A DNA stretch of 41,539 bases from an uncultured Clostridium sp. (GCA_946487895.1 CAMLUO010000001.1:1-41539), one strand, 5' to 3'; shown: positions 1-8,303, numbered from the stretch's first letter. Translations and numbers: made by a program. The notes: generated by a model from the sequence alone, not told the origin.

Positions 1-99
1 ATAAAGTGACATGGCATTACTGCTATCTTACTGGCTCATTTAAGGCCTTATGGAGAGATTTCCCCTCATGCCACTTTTATCTAGCTAAATTAAATATAT

Positions 100-1383
100 T
101 TATGCTACTTTTAGTTGTTCTAATCTTTCTTGCGTGAATACCCTCGTAGCCTTGTATTCTTCATTTTTTGTTACTACTGCATATATTATCTGCAATATTT
201 TTCCTATTACTGCTACTATTGCTTGTTTTTTCTTTAATTGATTTTCTTTCCTTGTTGTTAAATATTTGTATAATTCTTTTATTTCTTTATTTTTGTTTAC
301 CATAGTAAATGCCATTCTATACAATATACTTCTTAACAAACTTCTTCCTCTTTTTGATATTGTTGTTTTTCCTTTATGACTTCCTGAACTGTTTTCTACT
401 AGATTTAATCCTGCATATCTTCTTATTTGTTCATAACTATCAAATCTATTTATATCTCCAACTTCTCCTACAAATGTTGCTGCGCTTACTACTCCAATTC
501 CTTGTATACTTATTAAACTTTCATAAAATCCTGTTTCCTTTAATTGTCTTTCTAATTCTTGTTCTGTCATTTTTATTTGCTTCTCTAATAGTTTTGCTTC
601 TTCTATATACATGTTTAATTGGAATTTTGCTCCTTCTGTTCCTTCGGTTGTTCCTATACTTTCATTTGCTAATTCATATATTGTTTCCACTTGTTTTTTA
701 CTGTATCCTCTTTTTACTGTCTTCTTTATATGCTTTAGTAATCCTTCTTCTCCTAAGCTTTTTATGTCTTCAGGAAATGGACATTCTTTTAGTATTTCTT
801 CTGATGTTCTACTTAATACATTTTTGAATACTTTTGTATATTCTGGGAAGTATTCATCTATTGTTGCTACTAATCTACATTTTACTGCATTTTGCTTTCT
901 TATTAATTCTGCTCTTGTATTTGATAGGTTTCTTAATTCTGCCCATATTCCTTCTGGTAAATATGGTTCAAAAAATCTTGCATCCTTTATTAGTCTCGCT
1001 ATTGTCATACAGTCTTTTTTATCATTTTTTGTTTGGCTATTGTCATCAAATTCCTTTGCATTCTTTACATGAAATGGATTTACCGTTACTACCTTTATCC
1101 ACTCTATTTTCTTTAGATATCTTGCACATGACTTCCAGTAATGTCCTGTTGGTTCCATTCCTATTATTGCTTTCTTGAAATTTAACATTGTTAATACATT
1201 TTTTACTGTTTCTACTAGACTTTCAAATCCTTTTTTGTTATTATGAAAAGAGAAAGATTTTTTTATTTCTTTCCCATTTGGTAGGATTATTCCTGCCCAA
1301 TGTACATTTTTTGCTATGTCTATTCCTACGATAGCATCTGTGTTTTCAATAGCATCAAATTTTAAATTTTGTGATTTAGTCAT
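100..1383 (-). CDS. IS110-family transposase (DEDD recombinase)
   Basis: This 427-residue protein has the two-part layout of IS110 transposases. An N-terminal RuvC-like DEDD domain begins with VGIDIAKN (Asp near residue 22), followed by GMEPTGHYW and a KNDKKDC segment that carry further acidic residues. A C-terminal Transposase_20 domain contains the IQGIG helix-hairpin-helix-like segment and a serine-rich NSSGSHKG stretch, where the family's catalytic serine is expected. I chose the ATG at 1383 because GGAGGT lies seven bases upstream; the in-frame TTG at 1398 overlaps that site. Length is normal and no frame break is seen, so the element may be active. In this family the enzyme works with a structured bridge RNA made from the element's non-coding end. 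Confidence 0.93.
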   Translation of the reverse strand: MTKSQNLKFDAIENTDAIVGIDIAKNVHWAGIILPNGKEIKKSFSFHNNKKGFESLVETVKNVLTMLNFKKAIIGMEPTGHYWKSCARYLKKIEWIKVVTVNPFHVKNAKEFDDNSQTKNDKKDCMTIARLIKDARFFEPYLPEGIWAELRNLSNTRAELIRKQNAVKCRLVATIDEYFPEYTKVFKNVLSRTSEEILKECPFPEDIKSLGEEGLLKHIKKTVKRGYSKKQVETIYELANESIGTTEGTEGAKFQLNMYIEEAKLLEKQIKMTEQELERQLKETGFYESLISIQGIGVVSAATFVGEVGDINRFDSYEQIRRYAGLNLVENSSGSHKGKTTISKRGRSLLRSILYRMAFTMVNKNKEIKELYKYLTTRKENQLKKKQAIVAVIGKILQIIYAVVTKNEEYKATRVFTQERLEQLKVA

Positions 1384-1398
1384 TATTCTTACCTCCAA

Positions 1399-1630
1399 TA
1401 TATTAATTTCATAGACTTTTGAGTTTGTCGTCTATATTGAAATTATATATTAGGGGGTATTTTGTTGTCAAAGTTCATTTTTCATTTATTACAGGATGCT
1501 ATCTTTAAATAAATAGCTTATTTTTGCTTATGTTTAAACCTTTTGGCTGTTTTATTTTCTTCTTTTTTCAGCATAATTTTCTATTCTATCTTATAATATC
1601 AATAAACTTTGTTTTTTGCAATACTTTTTT
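1399..1630 (-). ncRNA. candidate IS110 bridge-RNA region
   Basis: This non-coding stretch lies directly upstream of the transposase, where members of the IS110 group encode their bridge RNA. It contains an imperfect hairpin near 1416-1452 (TTTCATAGAC facing GTCTATATTGAAA) and several short T-rich segments. I cannot fold it here and cannot identify target or donor loops, so the call rests mainly on position. Confidence 0.3.
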
Positions 1631-1633
1631 GCC

Positions 1634-1675
1634 AAAAAAATGATAGAAAATGTTGGTTTTTTTACATTTTCTATC
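1634..1675 (-). terminator. terminator of the transketolase genes
   Basis: A perfect 12-bp inverted repeat (GATAGAAAATGT at 1642-1653, ACATTTTCTATC at 1664-1675) with a 10-base loop is followed on the minus strand by a run of T (1634-1641). It starts 33 bases after the stop of the C-terminal transketolase gene. Confidence 0.8.
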
Positions 1676-1707
1676 GTTTATCTCTTTTTTTCTCTCTTTT
1701 TGAAATT

Positions 1708-2622
1708 TCACAAAAAATTCACAATTATATTTTCAGCTACAATTCCATAATATTTCATTAACTCTTCTGCTTTTCCTGACTTACCAAAAGTATCTTTAAT
1801 TCCTAATCTTATTAACTTTGTTGGATATTCATCTGTTATTACTTCTGAAATTGCAGAACCTAGTCCTCCAATAACATTATGGTCTTCAATTGAAACTAGT
1901 TTTTTAGTTTCTTTCGCACATTTAATAATCATATCTCTGTCTATTGGTTTTATTGAATACATATCAATAACTCTAACTTTTACCCCTTTTTCTTGTAACA
2001 CTTTTTGGGCTTTTAGAGCTTCTTGCACCGTAACTCCTGTTGAAAAAATTGTTCCATCTGTTCCATCACCATGTTGAATTGCTTTTCCTATTTCAAATTT
2101 TTGATTTTCATCATAGATTTCTTCTGTTGCAAGTCTTGCTAATCTTACATATACTGGTCCATTTATTTTACTGATTTCTTTTATTATCCATTTAGTTTGG
2201 GCATCATCTGAAGGTGATAGAACTTTCATATTTGGTATTGTTCTCATTATAGATAAATCTTCAATCATTTGATGTGTTGCTCCATCTTCTCCAACCGTAA
2301 TTCCTGCATGTGTTGCACAAATTTTCACATTTAAGTTTGGATAACAAATACTATTTCTTATTTGGTCATAACTTCTTCCTGCTGCAAACATTGCAAAAGT
2401 ACTTACATATGGAATTTTTCCGCAAGTTGAAAGTCCAGCAGCTGTTCCCATCATATCAGCTTCTGCAATCCCAATATCAAAAAATCTATCTGGAAATTCT
2501 TTTGCAAATAGTTCTGTTTTTGTAGCACCTGCTAAATCAGCATCAAGAACTACAACATCTTTATTTTCTTTTCCTAATTCTATCAAAGCTTCTCCATAAC
2601 TTTGTCTTGTAGCTTTTTTCAT
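1708..2622 (-). CDS. transketolase, C-terminal subunit
   Basis: The 304-residue product is the pyrimidine-binding and C-terminal half of a split transketolase, which moves two-carbon units between sugar phosphates in the pentose phosphate pathway. Visible family features include the opening RQSYGEALIELG, the segment DIGIAEADMMGTAAGL (with the Glu that activates thiamine diphosphate), THAGITVGEDGATHQ, and the C-terminal fold around SIEDHNVIGGLGSA. GGGAG lies nine bases before the ATG. It follows the N-terminal subunit gene on the same strand, separated by about 80 bases that hold a repeat. The two products are expected to form one heteromeric enzyme. Two-gene transketolases are common in Clostridia. 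The paralogous DXP synthase is less likely given the split and the motifs. Confidence 0.93.
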   Translation of the reverse strand: MKKATRQSYGEALIELGKENKDVVVLDADLAGATKTELFAKEFPDRFFDIGIAEADMMGTAAGLSTCGKIPYVSTFAMFAAGRSYDQIRNSICYPNLNVKICATHAGITVGEDGATHQMIEDLSIMRTIPNMKVLSPSDDAQTKWIIKEISKINGPVYVRLARLATEEIYDENQKFEIGKAIQHGDGTDGTIFSTGVTVQEALKAQKVLQEKGVKVRVIDMYSIKPIDRDMIIKCAKETKKLVSIEDHNVIGGLGSAISEVITDEYPTKLIRLGIKDTFGKSGKAEELMKYYGIVAENIIVNFL

Positions 2623-2657
2623 GAATAATTTCTCCCTTCTTTTAGATTAAAGTTTCA

Positions 2658-2712
2658 GGTCCGTCCCCTAATCCCTAAAATCAGGGATTTTTAGGACCGT
2701 CCCTAAATCCCT
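2658..2712. repeat. GGWCCGTCCC direct and inverted repeat between transketolase genes
   Basis: Two near-identical 19-base direct copies of GGWCCGTCCCYWAATCCCT lie at 2658-2676 and 2694-2712. Between them, AATCCCT and AGGGATT form a hairpin. The second copy overlaps the last codons and stop of the N-terminal transketolase gene. It resembles small dispersed palindromic repeats of Clostridia in its GTCCC core. Confidence 0.7.
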
Positions 2713-3533
2713 TTTTCTAATTCTTTGATTGCTTCTTTGTATTGTTCTTCATTTGGTGCTTTTCCGTGCCACCCAACTTGGTTTTCCATGTAACTTATTC
2801 CTTTTCCTTTTATTGTTTTTGCTATTATACATGTTGGTTTTTCTTTTATGTTTCTTGACATTTCAAATGCTTTTATTATTTCTTCAATGTCATGTCCATC
2901 TATTTTTATTATTTCAAACCCGAAGCTTTTAAATTTTTCATCTATTGGATATGAACTCATTACTTCTTCTATTGTTCCATCTATTTGTAAATTGTTATTA
3001 TCTACTATTACACATAGATTATCTAATTTGTATTTACTAGATGTCATTGCTGCTTCCCAAATTTGTCCTTCTTCTATTTCTCCGTCTCCTAAAATACAAT
3101 ATACTCTATAATCTTTTTTATCCATTTTTCCAGCTATAGCCATTCCGTTTGCAGCAGATAACCCTTGTCCTAGTGAACCTGTTGTCATATCTACTCCAGG
3201 TATTTTATTTCTATCTGGATGTCCTTGCAAGTAACTATCTATTTTTCTAAATGTTTTCAAATCTTCTACTGGAAAATATCCTTTATTTGCAAGACAACTG
3301 TATAGCGCTGGTGAGCAATGACCTTTTGATAGTACTAGTCTATCTCGATCTTCCCAATTTGGTTCTTCTGGTTTTATTTTCATTTCATGGAAATACAATA
3401 CTGTTAAGATATCTGCTATTGATAAAGATCCCCCTGGATGACCTGATTGTGCGCAATATACTGCTTCTATTATGCCTTTTCTTATTTCAACTGCCTTTTT
3501 TGTTAATTCTTTAATATTCATCTTTTCCAACAT
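2703..3533 (-). CDS. transketolase, N-terminal subunit
   Basis: The 276-residue product is the thiamine diphosphate-binding half of a split transketolase. It shows CAQSGHPGGSLS near the N-terminus and the classic cofactor motif starting GDGEIEEGQ and ending VDNNN, which binds the metal and diphosphate. VLSKGHCSPALY and GSLGQGLSAANGMA are also family hallmarks. Two starts are possible. The ATG at 3533 has GGAAAGG almost touching it, while the ATG at 3521 lies 13 bases from that site with a weaker GGAAAAG nearer; I keep the longer form. The last residues are encoded by the repeat described separately. The gene is first of the pair, so its promoter probably lies in the short gap after the ATPase gene. 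Confidence 0.93.
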   Translation of the reverse strand: MLEKMNIKELTKKAVEIRKGIIEAVYCAQSGHPGGSLSIADILTVLYFHEMKIKPEEPNWEDRDRLVLSKGHCSPALYSCLANKGYFPVEDLKTFRKIDSYLQGHPDRNKIPGVDMTTGSLGQGLSAANGMAIAGKMDKKDYRVYCILGDGEIEEGQIWEAAMTSSKYKLDNLCVIVDNNNLQIDGTIEEVMSSYPIDEKFKSFGFEIIKIDGHDIEEIIKAFEMSRNIKEKPTCIIAKTIKGKGISYMENQVGWHGKAPNEEQYKEAIKELEKGI

Positions 3534-3560
3534 TCCTTTCCTATGACTAGCTTATCATAA

Positions 3561-3597
3561 TTAAAGAAAAATAGCAATAAAATTTTACTGCTATTTT
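3561..3597 (-). terminator. terminator after the P-type ATPase gene
   Basis: A 9-bp inverted repeat (AAAATAGCA at 3568-3576, TGCTATTTT at 3589-3597) lies just past the ATPase stop and is followed on the minus strand by the moderately U-rich TCTTTAAT. Confidence 0.6.
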
Positions 3598-3605
3598 CAT
3601 TTTAG

Positions 3606-6332
3606 CTATTCATCTTTAGCTGTATTTATTTTAAATAATTTAAATATTTCAACTATTACTAATGGTGCTATAATTAGTCCTATTAATTCAACAATATTTT
3701 CTGTTGGTAATACTGGTATACTAAATACATTTCTTAATGCTGGTACAAGTAATATCACTAACATTAAGGCAGCTGATGCAAGTGTTGCCCATATTAGCTT
3801 GCTATTTCCTTTTATTCCTGTTTTAAATATTGATAATTTATTATTTCTTATACTATATACATGCACTAGTTCTGAGAAAGCAAGTGTTACAAATGCCATT
3901 GTTTGCCCTACTTCTATTTTTGATTCGTCTAATGTTAACCCATCTATTGGTGTAGTTGTTGTAGCTAGTCCTATCATAAATGCTGCAAGTGTTAGTAATC
4001 CTATCATTACTCCTTGATAGATTACTCTCCAGGTCATTCCTTTGGTAAATACTCCTTTTCTTGGCTTGTTTGGTTTTCTATTCATTATGTCCTTATTTGC
4101 TGGGTCAAATGCTAATGCTAAAGCAGGTAAAGAGTCTGTTACTAAGTTTATCCATAAGATGTGTATTGGTAATAATATTTCTAAATGTGCAATATCTGTT
4201 ATTCCAAACCAATTTGCAAATAGTGGTGTACATAGTGTTGCTAAAAATAGTACTACTATTTCTCCAACATTACTTGATAACAAGAATTGAATTACTTTTA
4301 AAATATTATCATATATACGTCTACCTTCTTCTACTGCTGATACTATTGTCGCAAAGTTATCATCTGTTAATATTACGTCTGCAGCTTCTTTTGCTACATC
4401 TGTTCCTACAATTCCCATTGCACATCCTATATCAGATGTTTTTAATGCTGGGCTATCATTTACTCCATCACCAGTCATAGCAACTATTTCTCCATTTTTT
4501 TGCCATGCTTTTACTATTCTTACTTTATGTTCTGGTGATACTCTTGCATAAACCGAATAATGTCTAACATTTTTCTCTAACTCTGCATCTGTCATTTTTT
4601 CTAGTTCTGTACCTGTTATTGCTTCATCTTCGTTTTCTAATATTCCTAATTTTTTAGCTATTGCTGTTGCTGTGATTTTATGGTCTCCTGTTATCATTAC
4701 TGTTTTTATTCCTGCTGTTTTACATTTTTCTACTGCTTTTTTAGCTTCTTCTCTTGGTGGGTCAATCATTCCTACCATTCCAATAAATATTAAGTCATTT
4801 TCTATTGTTTCCATCTCTTCTTTTGATGGTTCATGGTCTATTTCTTTATATGCTCCGGCAAGTACTCTTAAAGCTTCTTTTGCCATACCTTCATTATTTT
4901 GTTTTATTATTTTTGTATAGTTTTCTAAATCTTGTTTTATTTCTCCATTTAATAAGTAACTATTACATCTATTTAATAATTCGTCTACTCCACCTTTTGT
5001 ATATACGACATATTTTCCATTTACTTTATTTACTGTTGTCATCAGTTTTCTATCTGAATCAAATGGTATTTCTTCAACACGTGGCATTTGGTCATATATA
5101 CTTGGGTCAAAGTCTAATCTAAAAGCCATATCTACTAATGCTGTTTCTGTTGGGTCTCCTGTTAGTGTTCCATCTTTTGAAATTTTTGTGTCATTACAAA
5201 ACATATTTACATATACTAATTTTTTGATATCTTCAGTAATGTTATTTTTGTATTCTTCTAAATTCTTTGTTTCTGAATTTATAAAGATTTTTTCTACTGT
5301 CATCTTATTTTGTGTTAAAGTTCCTGTTTTATCTGAACATATTACTGTAGCACTTCCTAAAGTTTCAACTGCTGGAAGTCTTTTTACAATTGCATTTCTT
5401 TTAACCATTTTTTGAACACCAATTGCAAGTACAATTGTAGATACTGCAACTAGTCCTTCTGGTATTGCTGCAACTGCAAGTGATACTGCTGTCATAAACA
5501 TATGGATTGGTTCTTTTCCTTGTATTAAACCAACTATGAATATAACTATACAAATTACTAATGCTGCAATTCCTAGTGTTTTTCCTAATTTGTTTAATTT
5601 GTTTTGTAGTGGTGTTGTTTGTTCTTCTGCTTGATTTATCATACCAGCTATTTTTCCAACTTCTGTTGTCATTCCTGTTTCAACTACTATTCCTTTTCCT
5701 CTACCATATGTTACTAAACTTGATGAAAATAACATATTTAGTCTATCTCCTAAACTTGTTTCTTCATCTTCTATTTTTTCTGTTGTTTTTTCAACTGGTA
5801 CTGATTCTCCTGTTAATGATGCTTCTTGTGATTTTAAATTTACTGCCTCAATAATTCTTAAGTCTGCTGGAATATAGTCACCAGTATCTAATACTACAAT
5901 ATCTCCTGGTACTAATTGTTTTGCAGGAACTACTGTTACTTCGCCATTTCTAATTACTTTTGATGCATGGTCTGTTAGTTTTTGAAGTGCCTCTAACGAT
6001 TTTTCGGCTTTTGATTCTTGAGTTACTCCTATAATTGCATTTACTACAACAACTATCAATATTATTATTGTATCTGTTATGCCTTCTCCTTCTGCAACTC
6101 CAACTACACCAGATACTATTGCTGCAATAATTAATACAATTATTGAGAAGTATTTAAATTGGTCTAAAAATTTTTGAAATAAACTTTTTTTCTTTTTTGA
6201 CTGCAATTCATTTAGCCCATATTTTTCTCTTCTCTTTGTAACTTCTTCAGTTGTTAGTCCTTTCTCTAGATTTGTCTGTAGTTCTTTTTCTACTTCTTCT
6301 ACATCCTTTTGAAACCAATTGCTCTTTTGCAA
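3606..6332 (-). CDS. cation-transporting P-type ATPase, SERCA-like calcium pump
   Basis: This 908-residue membrane pump has all P2-type ATPase motifs in order: TGES (174-177, actuator), PEGL in the fourth membrane helix (291-294), DKTGT with the phosphorylated Asp334, KGG (446-448, nucleotide binding), TGD (548-550) and GDGVND (621-626). An N-terminal cation ATPase domain and four C-terminal helices complete the fold. The PEGL helix and overall layout favour calcium export over proton or sodium transport, but substrate is inferred. The start is a TTG at 6332 with AAGGAG nine bases upstream; the nearby ATG at 6337-6339 is in another frame. It is probably transcribed alone, since a hairpin follows it. 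Confidence 0.93.
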   Translation of the reverse strand: MQKSNWFQKDVEEVEKELQTNLEKGLTTEEVTKRREKYGLNELQSKKKKSLFQKFLDQFKYFSIIVLIIAAIVSGVVGVAEGEGITDTIIILIVVVVNAIIGVTQESKAEKSLEALQKLTDHASKVIRNGEVTVVPAKQLVPGDIVVLDTGDYIPADLRIIEAVNLKSQEASLTGESVPVEKTTEKIEDEETSLGDRLNMLFSSSLVTYGRGKGIVVETGMTTEVGKIAGMINQAEEQTTPLQNKLNKLGKTLGIAALVICIVIFIVGLIQGKEPIHMFMTAVSLAVAAIPEGLVAVSTIVLAIGVQKMVKRNAIVKRLPAVETLGSATVICSDKTGTLTQNKMTVEKIFINSETKNLEEYKNNITEDIKKLVYVNMFCNDTKISKDGTLTGDPTETALVDMAFRLDFDPSIYDQMPRVEEIPFDSDRKLMTTVNKVNGKYVVYTKGGVDELLNRCNSYLLNGEIKQDLENYTKIIKQNNEGMAKEALRVLAGAYKEIDHEPSKEEMETIENDLIFIGMVGMIDPPREEAKKAVEKCKTAGIKTVMITGDHKITATAIAKKLGILENEDEAITGTELEKMTDAELEKNVRHYSVYARVSPEHKVRIVKAWQKNGEIVAMTGDGVNDSPALKTSDIGCAMGIVGTDVAKEAADVILTDDNFATIVSAVEEGRRIYDNILKVIQFLLSSNVGEIVVLFLATLCTPLFANWFGITDIAHLEILLPIHILWINLVTDSLPALALAFDPANKDIMNRKPNKPRKGVFTKGMTWRVIYQGVMIGLLTLAAFMIGLATTTTPIDGLTLDESKIEVGQTMAFVTLAFSELVHVYSIRNNKLSIFKTGIKGNSKLIWATLASAALMLVILLVPALRNVFSIPVLPTENIVELIGLIIAPLVIVEIFKLFKINTAKDE

Positions 6333-6458
6333 TTTTCATCACTCCTTATTTATATATTGTATATTTTAAACAATTTTGTAAATAATATTATTATATCTTT
6401 GTTTTTCTTCATTTTTTTAATTTTTCCTTCGTTATAGAACGTAATATTTTCTATAGCA

Positions 6459-6522
6459 TAAATTAAAAGAGACTTTTAAAAGGTTGTACAAATTTTGATT
6501 TGTGTTTCCTTTTAAAAGTCTC
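6459..6522 (-). terminator. strong hairpin downstream of tRNA-Glu
   Basis: A perfect 15-bp inverted repeat (GAGACTTTTAAAAGG at 6469-6483, CCTTTTAAAAGTCTC at 6508-6522) encloses a smaller ACAAA/TTTGT stem. On the minus strand it is followed by TTTTAATTT, so it can end the tRNA-Glu transcript. Confidence 0.65.
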
Positions 6523-6537
6523 GCTTACTATTTATTT

Positions 6538-6596
6538 TAGCTTACTAACCAGATACTTCTTAAATATCGCGTCTGTTGATTAGTAATTTAAAGCTA
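6538..6596 (-). other. structured non-coding segment after tRNA-Glu
   Basis: Nested pairings are visible: TAGCTT with AAGCTA on the outside, TTACTAA with TTAGTAA inside, and CAGA with TCTG nearest the loop. It lies between the tRNA 3' end and the terminator hairpin, so it would be transcribed with the tRNA. It could be a small RNA or just a processing spacer. Confidence 0.3.
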
Positions 6597-6621
6597 CTCC
6601 CTTTTAATTTATTACTATATT

Positions 6622-6696
6622 TGGTGACCCCTACGGGAATCGAACCCATGATTCCACCTTGAGAGGGTGGCGTCTTAACCGCTTGACCAAGGGGCC
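6622..6696 (-). tRNA. tRNA-Glu (anticodon CTC)
   Basis: A full cloverleaf of 75 bases can be read. The acceptor arm pairs GGCCCCT with AGGGGTC (one G-U pair), the anticodon arm is CCACC-CTCTCAA-GGTGG giving anticodon CTC, and the T arm contains GGTTCGATTCC. The terminal CCA is encoded. The anticodon reads GAG, a rare codon in such an AT-rich genome. Confidence 0.95.
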
Positions 6697-6712
6697 TTGT
6701 TGACACCTTCTA

Positions 6713-6741
6713 TTTATATCATTTTTTTTAATATTCGTCAA
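6713..6741 (-). promoter_or_regulatory. sigma-A promoter of tRNA-Glu
   Basis: On the minus strand TTGACG (6736-6741) and TATAAA (6713-6718) are separated by 17 bases and end 16 bases before the tRNA. Confidence 0.7.
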
Positions 6742-6758
6742 CTACTCTTGAACTAAAT

Positions 6759-6787
6759 TTGTGTTTTACATAAAAATAGTGTATAAT
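6759..6787 (+). promoter_or_regulatory. promoter of the 61-residue gene
   Basis: TTGTGT (6759-6764), 17 bases, TATAAT (6782-6787). The spacer and -10 are almost identical to those of the promoter at 26154-26182. It diverges from the tRNA-Glu promoter. Confidence 0.7.
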
Positions 6788-6819
6788 AAATGTATTAAAT
6801 GTTTAGGAGGACAAGCACT

Positions 6820-7005
6820 ATGAGTAATGAAAAAAATTTTTCAATGACACCTGAAAACAACAATCAACTCTCTTTTGAAGAACTTGAAGCTCGGCGTTAT
6901 AGCAAGTTAGCAAATTCTTCAGAAGAAATGTTCAATCCTTCAACCAAAGAGACTAGACCTCTTGAATTTGGATTTGAACGTACAAAGGAGATCCTAGGCC
7001 TCTAA
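6820..7005 (+). CDS. 61-residue hypothetical protein
   Basis: A short hydrophilic protein starting MSNEKNFSM and ending FERTKEILGL. I do not recognise it. It has no membrane segment and no cysteine, and its middle is rich in Glu, Ser and Asn. The ATG at 6820 is chosen because AGGAGG lies nine bases upstream and a good promoter precedes it; the earlier in-frame ATG at 6799 overlaps that site. Its last codons lie within a terminator hairpin and overlap the convergent mrnC gene by 12 bases. With its own promoter, ribosome binding site and terminator it is a complete single-gene unit, so it is probably expressed. Confidence 0.7.
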   Translation: MSNEKNFSMTPENNNQLSFEELEARRYSKLANSSEEMFNPSTKETRPLEFGFERTKEILGL

Positions 7006-7022
7006 GCTTAGGATTTCTTTTA
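6991..7022 (+). terminator. terminator overlapping the stop codon of the 61-residue gene
   Basis: ATCCTAGGC (6991-6999) pairs with GCTTAGGAT (7006-7014) with one G-U pair. The 6-base loop contains the TAA stop codon, and TTCTTTTATT follows. The same bases encode the last residues of mrnC on the other strand. Confidence 0.7.
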
Positions 7023-7389
7023 TTCTGTTATTTTGATTAGTTAAATATAAATAACCAATCAAAGCCTCAAAAGCAGTTGCATGCATATATTCTTGAACAT
7101 TAGAATTTTTAGGCAAATGATGATTTTCTGCATTTCTTCCTCTTCTAGCTATATCTTTTTCTTCATCAGTTAATTCATCATATATTTTTTGTAATAATTC
7201 AGATTGTGCTTTTGCTTTAACATATTTTATTGCTTCTATATGTAGTTTATGAGGTTTTAAATTAGTTTCATTAACTAATTTTGTTCTGATATATAATTCA
7301 TAGACACAATCTCCTACATATGCCCAAGTTAGTGGCGATAATAAATTAACTTCTTGTTGTGTTCTTTTTATTTCGAATAATTCTTCCAT
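6994..7389 (-). CDS. mrnC: Mini-ribonuclease III
   Basis: The 131-residue product is an RNase III catalytic domain without a double-stranded RNA-binding domain. In Bacillus this dimeric enzyme matures 23S rRNA ends. Seen here are LTWAYVGDCVYELYIRTKL, carrying the catalytic Asp of the family, and the C-terminal helix ATAFEALIGYLYL with the second acidic cluster. A segment RRGRNAENHHLPKN matches the conserved Mini-III basic loop. It sits 11 bases after rbgA, another ribosome maturation gene, so the two are likely co-transcribed. Length is normal. Confidence 0.93.
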   Translation of the reverse strand: MEELFEIKRTQQEVNLLSPLTWAYVGDCVYELYIRTKLVNETNLKPHKLHIEAIKYVKAKAQSELLQKIYDELTDEEKDIARRGRNAENHHLPKNSNVQEYMHATAFEALIGYLYLTNQNNRIKEILSLEA

Positions 7390-7400
7390 TTTTTATACCT

Positions 7401-8303
7401 TCATTTCTCTATTGTAATTCTACCTAACTTTCCATTTTTAAATTCATTTAACAATATTTTTGCTGTTTTTTCATCATCAATATTCCCACCTGATATTATA
7501 CAGCCACGTTTTTTTCCAATTTCAAGCATTACTTCATATATGTTGATATTTTCTGCTTGTTCTTGATTTAATATTTGCTCTACATTTTTTTCATCTAATT
7601 TATATCTTTCACATAATAATTTTCTTTCATTTTCTAATAAAAATTTTGTTAATTCATATGCTACTTCAATTCTTTGTAAAACATCTTCTTTAATTGTACC
7701 TGTAAATGCTAAATGTAGTGCAACTTCTTCACTTTCAAATTTTGGCCATAACACACCCGGTGTGTCTAATAACTCAATATTTTCATTAATTCTAATCCAT
7801 TGTTTTTGCTTTGTTACTCCAGGCTTATTTCCAACTCCTGCTGTAACTCTTTTTGATATTCTGTTTATAAATGATGATTTACCTACATTTGGTATTCCTA
7901 ATATCATTGCTCTTATTTTTCTACCAATTCTTCCTTTTTCAGCTTGTACTTTTAGCTCTTCACTCATTATTTGCTCTATTCTTTTTACGCAGTCTTGTAT
8001 TCCTTTTCCGGAATTAGAATCTGTTAGTACTGCTGGTATTCCTCTTTTTTCAAAGTATTCTACCCATTTTTTATTTTGTCCTTCATTTGCTAAATCCGCC
8101 TTATTTAATACTATTAATTTCTTTTTATTTTTTGTTATTTGTGCTATATCTGGATTTTGACTTGATATAGGTATACGTGCATCTAGTAATTCAATTACTA
8201 TATCAACTAATTTTAAGTCTTCTGTTATTTGTCTTCTTGTTTTTGCCATGTGTCCTGGATACCAGTTAATGTTTGTTTTACTCACATTTTGTTCATTATT
8301 CAT
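7401..8303 (-). CDS. rbgA: ribosome biogenesis GTPase RbgA (YlqF)
   Basis: This 300-residue GTPase acts late in 50S ribosomal subunit assembly. It has the circularly permuted motif order of the YlqF/YawG family: NWYPGHMAK at the N-terminus, G4 LNKADL, then G1 GIPNVGKSSFINR and G3 LLDTPGVLWP. A C-terminal RNA-binding region ends in GRITIEK. I chose the ATG at 8303 because AGGTGG lies eight bases upstream, whereas the GTG at 8315 overlaps that site. It precedes mrnC by 11 bases. A palindromic repeat separates it from the upstream membrane-protein gene. Confidence 0.95.
   Translation of the reverse strand: MNNEQNVSKTNINWYPGHMAKTRRQITEDLKLVDIVIELLDARIPISSQNPDIAQITKNKKKLIVLNKADLANEGQNKKWVEYFEKRGIPAVLTDSNSGKGIQDCVKRIEQIMSEELKVQAEKGRIGRKIRAMILGIPNVGKSSFINRISKRVTAGVGNKPGVTKQKQWIRINENIELLDTPGVLWPKFESEEVALHLAFTGTIKEDVLQRIEVAYELTKFLLENERKLLCERYKLDEKNVEQILNQEQAENINIYEVMLEIGKKRGCIISGGNIDDEKTAKILLNEFKNGKLGRITIEK

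Larger units (their letters stand above)
1..1630 (-). mobile_element. IS110-family insertion sequence (edges uncertain)
   Basis: The block holds one DEDD-type transposase gene flanked by non-coding DNA on both sides. IS110 elements usually lack obvious terminal inverted repeats and make no clear target duplication, so I cannot fix the ends. The left limit may lie outside the window. The right limit must fall before the transketolase terminator that begins near 1634. The 99 bases after the transposase stop would be one end, and the roughly 230 bases upstream of its start the other. Confidence 0.6.
6333..6621. other. non-coding stretch between ATPase and tRNA-Glu
   Basis: I see no gene here. 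The part next to the ATPase is plain AT-rich DNA with its ribosome binding site. The rest carries two nested hairpin structures, listed separately, that lie downstream of the leftward tRNA-Glu. Confidence 0.6.

Noticed and set aside
309-1178. Several open frames on the plus strand opposite the IS110 transposase
   Set aside because: They are rich in Leu, Phe and Ile as expected from the reverse of AT-rich coding DNA, have no ribosome binding sites and overlap a convincing gene.
2623-2702. Riboswitch between the transketolase genes
   Set aside because: The structure is explained by the direct and inverted GTCCC repeat; no known aptamer features seen.
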